From: Clostridia bacterium
GTDB lineage: Bacteria > Bacillota > Clostridia > Acetivibrionales > DSM-2933
Assembly (NCBI GenBank): GCA_026416815.1
Contig: JAOAEJ010000066.1
Span: forward strand, 1 to 53,489
Direction: 5' to 3'
DNA: 53,489 nucleotides
Part shown: one piece after another, positions 15,619 to 24,000 of the stretch
Position numbering within the stretch: position 1 is the stretch's first letter
Layout: each line of letters starts with the position of its first letter
Translations under genes and position numbers: made by a program
The notes under the pieces: generated by a model
Told to the model about the DNA's origin: nothing
What the model saw: the letters and a program-made list of their open reading frames with translations, nothing else
Databases searched by the model: none

Positions 15619-15791
15619 ATGATTAATTTGAAAGACAGAATACTGGGTGGTTTATGGGGATTGTTAATTGGAGATGCTTTAGGAGTACCTTACGAATTTA
15701 ATTAAGTAAGGAGATATCATACGCATTAAGACATGCTCCTTGGGAATATGAACTTGAGTTGGACGAAAATGGCTGGGTTGATGTTGAGTAA
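15619..15791 (+). pseudogene. Fused remnants of an ADP-ribosylglycohydrolase and a KptA-type RNA 2'-phosphotransferase
   Basis: ATG 15619 behind AAAGGATG opens 28 codons (MINLKDRILGG, LIGDALGVPYEFN) that match the N-terminus of ADP-ribosylglycohydrolases and then stop. Overlapping in another frame, codons from 15702 to TAA 15791 read LSKEISYALRH, PWEYELELDENGW and VDVE, the N-terminal signature of the KptA/Tpt1 RNA 2'-phosphotransferase. Both proteins are truncated to 30 residues or fewer. The junction near 15701 is clean, as if an internal deletion joined two neighbouring or interlocked genes of NAD/ADP-ribose chemistry. Neither fragment can be functional. Confidence 0.75.
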
Positions 15792-15871
15792 CTTATAGAC
15801 TGATTATCTACTATTTGTTGAGCTTTTCAGTTTTTGCACAAGTAAAGGATTAGTGAAATCGAGGATAAAAT

Positions 15872-16951
15872 ATGGAACTGAAGGAATCCCTTAAGCAACT
15901 ACCGGAACAGCCGGGTATTTACTTTATGAAAAACTCGTTAGGAACAGTTATTTATGTGGGAAAGGCTAAGAGTCTCAAATCACGGGTTTCTCAATACTTT
16001 CAGAAAAAGAGAGACAATTCTCCAAAGGTCAATGAGATGATAGAGCACATTTATTCCATTGAATATACTACAACCGATACGGAGCTAGAAGCATTTCTAT
16101 TGGAATGTAGAACCATCAAGGAGTTACAGCCGAAATATAATAGGCAGCTGAAAAACTACAAAGGATATACCTATATCAAAATTTCTATAAATGATGAGTA
16201 TCCAAAGCTTTCGAAAGTAACACAACAAAAGAAGGATAGATCCTTATACTTCGGGCCTTTTACCAGTGAAGGCAGTGTAGATAATACAATTCAGTTTATC
16301 AAAGACTACTACCCAATAAGAAAGTGCAGTAGAGGGGCTTTAGCCAGAAACTCCTCAGGATGTCTTAATTTCCATCTCGGAACTTGCCTGGGTCCATGCA
16401 GGGGCAGTGACAAGCAAGAGGAGTACAGGAAGCAAATTAACAATATAGTTCAATTCCTCGAGGGGAATGACAATGCTCCGGTAAAAACTCTGAATGCTAA
16501 AATGAAGTCTGCCGCAAACAATCTGGAATTCGAAAAGGCCGCTCAGTATAGAGATCAGATAAGAGGCATCCGGCATGTGCTTAATAAGCAAAGGATTATC
16601 AAAGTCTCCCGATATGGACGAAATATACTGGCTGCTGAAAGGTTTGATGAAGGAAGTATTAAATTATTTCTTATAAAAGGCAACAAGCTGCTGTATTCGG
16701 AATTAATCAGGATTTTGGAATATACTAATGTTTCATTGGAAGAAAAACTTAGAAGCCTAGTAAACGCATACTTTAGGGCTTGCAAAAAGCAAGAAAAAGG
16801 CGGCCTGAGCCAGGAAGAAATTGATGAAGCACAAATTATTTATTCATATCTTAAAAATAAGAGTAATGAAATACGGAGTATTAATATACCGTCATCCCGA
16901 ATTGATAAGATAAACTACAGAAAAATTATAGAAATGCTCTTACAGAAATAA
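15872..16951 (+). CDS. UvrC-like GIY-YIG nuclease lacking the C-terminal nuclease half (Cho-like)
   Basis: The 359-residue protein opens with a GIY-YIG domain (about 10-95): PGIYFMKN, VIYVGKAKSLKSRVSQYF and the catalytic Glu in ELEAFLLE. It continues with the UvrC cysteine region (CLNFHLGTCLGPC, about 165-178) and a UVR motif (FEKAAQYRDQI, about 212-222). It ends in a short helical tail. UvrC proteins are about 600 residues, with an RNase-H-like nuclease and helix-hairpin-helix at the C-terminus, both absent here. This layout resembles E. coli Cho, which makes only the 3' incision. GAGGAT seven bases before the ATG supports the start. It may act beside a full-length UvrC or in an accessory role. 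Confidence 0.88.
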   Translation: MELKESLKQLPEQPGIYFMKNSLGTVIYVGKAKSLKSRVSQYFQKKRDNSPKVNEMIEHIYSIEYTTTDTELEAFLLECRTIKELQPKYNRQLKNYKGYTYIKISINDEYPKLSKVTQQKKDRSLYFGPFTSEGSVDNTIQFIKDYYPIRKCSRGALARNSSGCLNFHLGTCLGPCRGSDKQEEYRKQINNIVQFLEGNDNAPVKTLNAKMKSAANNLEFEKAAQYRDQIRGIRHVLNKQRIIKVSRYGRNILAAERFDEGSIKLFLIKGNKLLYSELIRILEYTNVSLEEKLRSLVNAYFRACKKQEKGGLSQEEIDEAQIIYSYLKNKSNEIRSINIPSSRIDKINYRKIIEMLLQK

Positions 16952-17035
16952 GAGTATATTATTTTTATTTTAGATATATTTAGAGATTTCCAGTCAGGAA
17001 ATGGACCTTCCTTTGGTACGATTGACATAAATAAA

Positions 17036-17080
17036 ATCTCCTCCTCAGCTTTATATCCAAATTCTCGCCGAGAAGGAGAT
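17036..17080. terminator. Bidirectional hairpin between convergent genes
   Basis: ATCTCCTCCTCAGC pairs with GCCGAGAAGGAGAT (two wobbles) around a 17-base loop, between the convergent genes ending at 16951 and 17211. Confidence 0.6.
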
Positions 17081-17116
17081 CATTGATTCAATTTACACAA
17101 GATTATTTATAGGCTC

Positions 17117-17150
17117 CAATCCAATGGAACATTGGGGGGAAGCGGGGTGC
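17117..17150 (+). repeat. Short dispersed repeat, copy 1
   Basis: AATCCAATGGAACATTGG followed by GGGGAAGCGGGGTG. It contains the perfect palindrome CCAATG-gaa-CATTGG and recurs at 37664-37696, so it is part of a small intergenic repeat family. Confidence 0.7.
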
Positions 17151-17210
17151 TTACAATAAAAATTTCAGACAGACATTTATATTCGTATAACTAAGTTACT
17201 TACTAGTTGG

Positions 17211-19208
17211 TCACACTTTGAATTTCTTAATACTTTCCATTAGCTTATTTGCCAAAGCTGAAAGTTCTTCTGCGGAATCAGAAATAAAGCTTACTGAGTT
17301 TGCTTGCGCTTCAGATAAAGCTGCCACTTCATCGGTACTGCCTGCCATTTCTACTGAAACAGCAGCTAGGCCTTGAATGGCGTTATCAGCGTACTTGGCA
17401 GAATCACTCAGGGAATTGGAGGCAGCTGTTATTGAATTAATATTTTTGGTAATTGCAATAACAACTTCGGAAATATCGGAAAAGGCGTTAACTGCATCGT
17501 ACAGAGATTTCTCCTGATCATCTACAGCTTTTTCAGCCTTGCTCATTTCCAGTACCGCCTGACTTACATTTTCTTGTACTTCCTTTATAAGTTCACCTAT
17601 CTTAGTGGAGGATTGCCTTGACTGCTCTGCCAGCTTTCTTACTTCGTCAGCTACCACGGCAAAACCTTTGCCGTGATCTCCGGCACGTGCAGCCTCTATT
17701 GCGGCATTCAAAGCCAATAGGTTTGTTTGCTCAGCTATATTGCTAATGGCTTCAAGGATTTGCTCAATTTCCTTGGATTTCTGTGAAAGTGCGGATATAA
17801 CACTTGATACATTCATTGTAACCTGTTTACTTTCCATCATCTTAATACTCTGCAGCTGCACAGACTTTTCACCGGTACTAATCCGCTCTTTAGCTTTTTC
17901 GGCCAACTGCTCTGAACTGTTCATATCCAGTACAATCTGCTTCAAGCCTTCGACTACCTCATTTATCTGATCACTGCCTTTTTGCACAGAGGCAGAGTGC
18001 TGGGAAGCACTTTCAGCAAGCGAGGATACGGCTGTTGAAACATTAGCAGAGGTTTTTGATATTTCAGAGGAGGACAGTTTTACCTCATCTGACAAGGAGG
18101 ACACTGTAACTCCCATGTGGCTAATATCGTTAACAAGCGTTCGTATATTTTCAAGCATTATTTTTAGTGATGTAAGCAGGGAACCTGTTTCATCGTTGTT
18201 GATTAAGCTGTCATCAAGTTGTATTGCCAATTCCCCGGTAGACACCTGTTTCAATGTTTTTTCAGCAAATTTCAATGGTTTTATTATACCTCTACTCAAG
18301 ACAAATGAAAGTATAATTGAACATACTAGTACTATTGAGCAGATTATAATTGTAAGTAAAAAAGCGTCATTCTTTAAGCTTCGAGCATATTCCGAAGAGA
18401 AGGTAATTGCTATGGCGCCGTAGACCTTTTTACCTGTGGGGTCTTTTAATGGTCCATATATCTTAAAGTTGCCGTTTTTATCGGTAGAGTACACTGCTTT
18501 GCCACCCAATAAGCACTCAGATAACGAAGGTTCCTTTATTTCTTGGCCTATAAGCTTTTTCTCACTATCTTCCGATGTAGCAAAAAGTATATCTTTATTG
18601 TAAAGAGATATATTGCCCGATATCAGCTTCTGTATAGTGGAAATTAACTTATTTTCCAGACCAAAATTGAAGCCTATCTGCATAGTACCGATAATTTGAC
18701 CGTCATTGTTTCTGATAGGGGTAAAAGCGCGTATGGCAAGGCCGCTTTTACCGAACTCAAAGCCCTTGACATCTTCACCTTTCAAGGCCCTAATTATAGA
18801 TTCATTCTTTGATTTATCGTCTCCAAACTTCCCGGGGTGATGTCCTCTTGTGAATACTATACCGTTTTCGTCGCCTAATTCAAAAACAGTTACTAGATTA
18901 TCTTGGTTAAGTACTGAAAAAATAGGTTTAATTTTATCATCAAGTAAACTTCTATCCTTACTTTCAAAAGCAGAAATTAAGTCCCTATTAGCGGCAAAAC
19001 GCTTAGCAATGGTGAGAGCCTCGCCAGACTTTTGTTCCATATAGTAATTTACAATGGAAACGGTATAGTCCAATTGGTTTTTACTCATGTTTTCAATACT
19101 TTCTTTTGCATTTAAATGCATAATTGCTGAGGTTATCAAGACTGGTATTAATGCTAGTAGAATAAATAAAGTGAAAAGCTTACGGCTTAATGATATATTT
19201 TTCAGCAA
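17211..19208 (-). CDS. Methyl-accepting chemotaxis protein with extracytoplasmic Cache-type sensor
   Basis: I start at TTG 19208 because GGGAGG (19216-19221) lies seven bases before it; the ATG at 19244 would add 12 residues and has no site. The 665-residue receptor has a membrane segment (about 8-30), a Cache-like sensor (about 35-275), a second membrane segment (about 280-305) and a HAMP domain. Its signalling domain carries the highly conserved hairpin tip ([21 protein letters not shown] in part, then [16 protein letters not shown]). It would signal to CheA/CheW, none of which is encoded here, so it is an orphan receptor. Ligand unknown. Confidence 0.93.
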   Translation of the reverse strand: MLKNISLSRKLFTLFILLALIPVLITSAIMHLNAKESIENMSKNQLDYTVSIVNYYMEQKSGEALTIAKRFAANRDLISAFESKDRSLLDDKIKPIFSVLNQDNLVTVFELGDENGIVFTRGHHPGKFGDDKSKNESIIRALKGEDVKGFEFGKSGLAIRAFTPIRNNDGQIIGTMQIGFNFGLENKLISTIQKLISGNISLYNKDILFATSEDSEKKLIGQEIKEPSLSECLLGGKAVYSTDKNGNFKIYGPLKDPTGKKVYGAIAITFSSEYARSLKNDAFLLTIIICSIVLVCSIILSFVLSRGIIKPLKFAEKTLKQVSTGELAIQLDDSLINNDETGSLLTSLKIMLENIRTLVNDISHMGVTVSSLSDEVKLSSSEISKTSANVSTAVSSLAESASQHSASVQKGSDQINEVVEGLKQIVLDMNSSEQLAEKAKERISTGEKSVQLQSIKMMESKQVTMNVSSVISALSQKSKEIEQILEAISNIAEQTNLLALNAAIEAARAGDHGKGFAVVADEVRKLAEQSRQSSTKIGELIKEVQENVSQAVLEMSKAEKAVDDQEKSLYDAVNAFSDISEVVIAITKNINSITAASNSLSDSAKYADNAIQGLAAVSVEMAGSTDEVAALSEAQANSVSFISDSAEELSALANKLMESIKKFKV

Positions 19209-19397
19209 TGTTTTTCCTCCCTTATGAAAAGTATAAATAACCATGATTGTTGAATTAATTATATAGGATTAGGTTCAAAGCACATCTGTACAATTCGACG
19301 AATTTTGTCGAAATCCTCCTTTGAAATAGAAGTAATTAAATAGCAAGTATGGCTAAATAATAATGCCGCTGGTATTACTACCCCAACTACAGTAAGA

Positions 19398-19438
19398 AAC
19401 GCACAAATCCCCCAAAAAGCATGGGGGATTTGTGCGTT
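19398..19438. terminator. Strong bidirectional hairpin
   Basis: AACGCACAAATCCCCC pairs perfectly with GGGGGATTTGTGCGTT (16 bp). It lies between the promoter region of the chemoreceptor and the end of the nuclease gene, so on the minus strand it would end transcripts arriving from 20375 only after readthrough of 60 bases. Confidence 0.7.
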
Positions 19439-19496
19439 GTTAAGGTATATTCAGTTAGAATTATGGAACTGTCTATGAAATTTCGTGTGGTAGATA

Positions 19497-20375
19497 TCAG
19501 GAAGTTGGCCCATTATCTACTTTTGATTCTAGAGTAGTTTGAATAGTTTCAGGTATGTTGGAAAGGAAATTATATCCTGTTAATGACTCAAGGGAATCTA
19601 CACTCACGCGATAATATCCCCATGGGTTGTTAGAACAAGTCTGATCATTAGGCATTAAAACTGCAATCACTCTTGTAGATGTTGTTATTCGACTTAGGTC
19701 ATTATCTCCATTTGGAATAACAACTATTACTTTCCATGTCTTTGACGGAACTACTATACCATTACCAATTGTTGTTTTATATCCATTTGAACCAGTTCCA
19801 CCCTGACCATAAGGACCTGAAATTATGTATAATTCATTTCCCTGGCTAACCAGATTCCTAGCATAAGTTTCAAGGTTTGCCCAAGTAACCTGATTATTCT
19901 TTGGAGCTTGCGGAATCATATTGGTCATTAGAAAGGTTGCAGAGTTATTTGTAACCGATGAAGTTCTGTCTGCAGAAGGGCACATATGTCCTTTGTCAAA
20001 GCCTGAATAGGTATAATCGGAAGGTACAGTTCTATACCATCCGGAGGGTAATGATGTGTCTGATCTAAAATCATCCTGCCTTGAAGTACTACCAATGTCT
20101 CCTGAGTATAAATGCCAGCTAACCCAATTTGGAATATGTTTAGTATTATTGTAGGATAAATCATATTGTGACTTCATCATTAAGTAATTATTAGGGCTTG
20201 TAATGTCTGTGACTGCATTACTTGGATTTCCAAGTGCCATATGATCATTATCCGATACTGCAGCACTTACGCTTAATGTTCCAAACCCTAGTACCACACT
20301 TACTGCAATTGTTAAAGTAAGTGTAATAGCCAGAATTAAGGAGAGCCGCTTTCTAAAAATAACCATATCTTTCAT
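19497..20375 (-). CDS. Secreted DNA/RNA non-specific endonuclease (NUC1/EndA family)
   Basis: The start at ATG 20375 follows GAGGTGA with eight-base spacing; a longer frame from 20432 lacks a ribosome site. The 292-residue product has an export signal (about 10-45, ending SVSAAVSD). The nuclease domain has the DRGH-type active site written here as FDKGHMCPSADR (about residue 150) with the metal-binding Asn in MTNMIPQAPKNNQ. The family are beta-beta-alpha metal nucleases that cleave single- and double-stranded nucleic acid. A secreted form usually serves nutrient scavenging or competence. There is no immunity inhibitor gene beside it. Confidence 0.93.
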   Translation of the reverse strand: MKDMVIFRKRLSLILAITLTLTIAVSVVLGFGTLSVSAAVSDNDHMALGNPSNAVTDITSPNNYLMMKSQYDLSYNNTKHIPNWVSWHLYSGDIGSTSRQDDFRSDTSLPSGWYRTVPSDYTYSGFDKGHMCPSADRTSSVTNNSATFLMTNMIPQAPKNNQVTWANLETYARNLVSQGNELYIISGPYGQGGTGSNGYKTTIGNGIVVPSKTWKVIVVIPNGDNDLSRITTSTRVIAVLMPNDQTCSNNPWGYYRVSVDSLESLTGYNFLSNIPETIQTTLESKVDNGPTS

Positions 20376-20536
20376 GAAAAAATCACCTCTCTGTTTTATT
20401 TGTTCATATTTTTTCAAAATGATATTAAGCAAGCATTAAAAGGTAATTAAAATATTGTTAATTATTTTACAATTATGTAAAAAATTACTCAAAGGTGGTG
20501 TGGGTGTTTTGGCGATATAATTTCAACACTCATCAT

Positions 20537-20559
20537 AACTTTAACTTTGGTTATCTATG
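20537..20559 (+). repeat. Half copy of the 106-bp palindromic element (F)
   Basis: AACTTTAACTTTGGTTATCTAT is the right outer arm of the element family with no matching left arm or core, so it is a solo end. Confidence 0.6.
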
Positions 20560-20692
20560 AGCACGTAGATAAAGTAAAAATGTTGCGTACAAACCCAATA
20601 CAAAACATAATTAACACATTATTACAATAATTAACATATTCTTTAATTAATCTTAACTTCTAACTTGTACAATAATGACGTAATTAATAAGT

Positions 20693-20827
20693 CAATATGA
20701 AGAGAAAGTTTCACTTATTATTACTAGGGTCATTGCTACAGCGGCAAATGAAATAACTAGAACTCAAAATAATGCAGGGGAGTCTGCACTGGGTAACTTA
20801 ATTACTGACGATATAGCACTGATTTGA
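20693..20827 (+). pseudogene. Remnant of a 5'-nucleotidase-family gene
   Basis: One 44-codon frame (20693-20827) reads EITRTQNNAGESALGNLITDD near its end. This is the signature of the C-terminal domain of secreted 5'-nucleotidases/UDP-sugar hydrolases (GES-LGNLIAD). It has no start codon with a ribosome site and stops immediately after the motif. The rest of the gene (over 400 codons in the family) is absent. Confidence 0.65.
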
Positions 20828-20843
20828 TAATCAGTGTTATATC
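20810..20843 (+). terminator. Hairpin at the end of the 5'-nucleotidase remnant
   Basis: GATATAGCACTGATT pairs with AATCAGTGTTATATC around a four-base loop that contains the stop codon. It insulates the NRPS promoter region from upstream transcription. Confidence 0.65.
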
Positions 20844-21052
20844 ACAATATCGGCGCTCAAAAAATGCTTTTACGCTAAGGGGGATTTGGTTATATTAAAT
20901 GTACATTAACCAAAAATTAACATGTAACCTATTGTATTTCATAACGTTATCTGGTAAATTAAAGTACGATAGGCCAATTTATGTAAAATATAATTAACTA
21001 TAATTGTATTTAAGTTTTTATAGATTAAAAAATATTATGGAGAGTTGAAGCG
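20844..21052 (+). promoter_or_regulatory. Leader/promoter region of the NRPS-PKS locus
   Basis: AT-rich, with the perfect palindrome AATGTACATT (20898-20907) inside a larger inverted context (GGTTA...TAACC) and TATAAT-like hexamers around 20989-21004. GGAGAG seven to eight bases before ATG 21053 is the ribosome site. The promoter cannot be fixed, since no good -35 pairs with the -10 candidates. Confidence 0.4.
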
Positions 21053-24000
21053 ATGAGATTACAAAGCGATAACATCAGAGAATCGGTTTATGAACTTGTA
21101 TCAAAGGTTACAGGCCACATACGTGAGGAATTGGATGATGACATGTATCTTGAGGCGGATTTGGGTTTGGATTCAATTAAGATGATAACATTGATGAATG
21201 ACATGATGAAGCTGGTTCCTCCTGAGCAGATGGAAGAATTTACAGCTAAACACCCTGTAGCGTCGATAATGGCAATGCAATCTGTTGGAGACATAGTTGA
21301 AATTTTTGAAAGTTGGGACAATACTACAAATTCGCAAAACAAATGCACTGAAACATCTTCAGTGGTTCAACCGGAATGTGCAGTAGAAAAGCAGCCTGAA
21401 TATCTCCAAATCGTAAATTCTCAATATCCGTTTTTAACGTGCTATCAGGCAATATCCACACTTACAATCAGTTCAGGGGTAATGGTCAAGGGGGAATTAA
21501 ATATTTCCCGGCTTCAAGACGCATGGAGAGAGTTGGTTTCTCGCCATCCGTCATTACGTGTAGTATTTGAGGTGGAGCCGGGAGCAAAGAGCTTTAAAGG
21601 GTACAAGCAGAAAATATTGGACAAGATTGTTTTTCCGGATATCTTAGTCGAAGATATTAGGCATTTGGATAGAAGTAAACAAGAACAATGTCTAAAAGAA
21701 AGATATGAAGAAAGCCTAAATCAAAAGTTTGATATATCAAGCTGGCCTTTACATAATATTTCTGTAATCCGTACAGGAGGCTCAAGCTATAATATATTCC
21801 TGTCAATCATTCACCTTATTACCGACGGGCTTGGCAATCAACAAATATTAAGAGAATTGTTGGAGATTTATGCTGCAAAGCTTAATGGTGAAAAGGCAGA
21901 CTTATCTCCGGCTATTTCAGTCACCGAATATAATGATGTGGTAAATGATATAAATTCATGGAACAGTACCGAAGAGAATAACGCCCTAGATAGTTATTTA
22001 AGGCAGCAGGGAAAAGAAAAATATTTCTTTAACCCTTACGGAGTAGATAAGAAGCTTGAATTACGGGTACCGTTTACTCCTATAAAAACAAAGACTAGAA
22101 AGTACTGGATTGATGAGAACATTACGGAAAAGTTAGTTTCAAACACAAAAGTATGGCGTGTTTCATTATTTGTTCTTTTTGTCAGTGCGTATCTAAAAAA
22201 CATCAAGCAACTAAAAGGAAATGACAATAAAATAACAATTAACCTGCCTACAGGCGGGAAGGTATATCCAAATGCCGATGCTACAGGTGTTCTAGGCTCA
22301 TTTGCTCAAAATATGGCTTTAACCTTTCATGTTGAAAGTGAAGCTGAAGCATGGAATGACCTAATTGAAAGAGTGAACAACGAGATAAAAGATAAAATTT
22401 CATCAGGAATTGATAGGGCTCAGACATTTCAAGCTGCTTTTGCCGCAAGGGAGAACGAAATGCTGACAGACGGTAAAATACCTGAAGCTGTTGCGGCTAT
22501 TATCCGCTCCTCGGTTAAATCAAACCTTTATCTTTCTTTTGTAGGAAATACAAATATAAAGAAATGTTACGGCACTTTAGAAGTAAGTGATTATGAGGCA
22601 TATACATGTACAAATCCCGGAACTATTGATATCCTTGTGGAATTGTTCCATGGTAAGGTTTTGCTCACTTCAAACTATGATAGTTCATTTTTTGATGAAG
22701 CCTATATTGAAAGACATATGAATGGCTTAATAAATAATATTAATGAGCTTGCGAAGGTCGGTGCTGCAGTTGAACACAGCAGTCAAGCTGCATATGCGAC
22801 TACAGTTTCCAACTCAGAGGTTGAAACGGAGATTCGTAAAATAGCTGGAGAGATATGCCAAAGGGTGTTTGCTGTTGGAGATTTGGATAAGGATATTGAT
22901 TCTGACCTTGGAATAGACTCACTTGAGCGTATTCGCTTAGTTACAAGGTTGAGTAAGACAAGAAAAGATTTGGATAGAAGAAGCCTGTTTGCTTGCAGTA
23001 CACTTAGGGAAATATCCCAGCTTTTAGAGGCAAATAGTAATAGTGTTATTTTAAGTACAGTTAACACCGATATCCAAATTCCTTACTTAAAAATAGTTGA
23101 ACAATGCAAACTGACTCCGAATGCACAAGCTATACTTTTTGAGAACAAAAGCACCACATATTCGGAATTGGAGTACATTACAAACAAGCTTGCAAATTGC
23201 CTGAGAAGCCAAGGCGTTGAAAGGGGATCGCTGGTTGGTATTATGACTTTACCGGGGCCTATGATGCTTTTGGGTATGATCGGCATACTCAAATCAGGAG
23301 CAGCTTACGTACCGGTAGATCCATCCTATCCAACGGGAAGGATTCAATATATTATAAATCATTCCGAGATTAAAATACTTATAACCGAAGATTCATTGAC
23401 AGGGCAGGTAAACGATTTGATAAAGGACTGCCCGGGAATCCAAAGCCTTATTTACCTTGATAATATAACTAATCCTATGGAATTCAAATCTATCGGGCTG
23501 ATAGAAAAGGATAAATGGATGGCATATCCGTCAGAACAACCTGTATATCAAAGCAGTCCCGATGATTTGATGGTAGTGCTGTATACTTCAGGCTCAACGG
23601 GGAATCCAAAAGGAGTAATGCTAAATCATCTTGGTTATATGAACCGTTTGGTATGGCACCAAAAAATATTTGATTTAAAGACAGGTGAAAGCGTAGCGCA
23701 AAAAACCTCATGCTGCTTTGATATATCTGTATGGGAGCTCTTCTGGCCATTAATGTATGGCGGCACAGTATGCCCTGTGCGTAAAGAAATAGTGAAAAAC
23801 CCATGGGCTCTTGCTCAGTGGCTTATAGACACAAAAATTAATATAATGCATTTTGTACCTTCACTTTTTGGTGAATTCGTACATGCTTTGGAACAGGATG
23901 ATTACAGCTTTAAAGATTTGCGATGGCTGATTTTTAGCGGGGAAGCCCTGCCTATGTCCTATATTCAGGAGTGGATAGACAAGCATGGCATGTCAACCAA

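Noticed and set aside
16975..17020. GAGATTTCCAGTCAGGAAATGG as another copy of the 106-bp element
   Set aside because: Only about ten bases match the core (GATTTCCAG) and no arms are present, so chance is sufficient.
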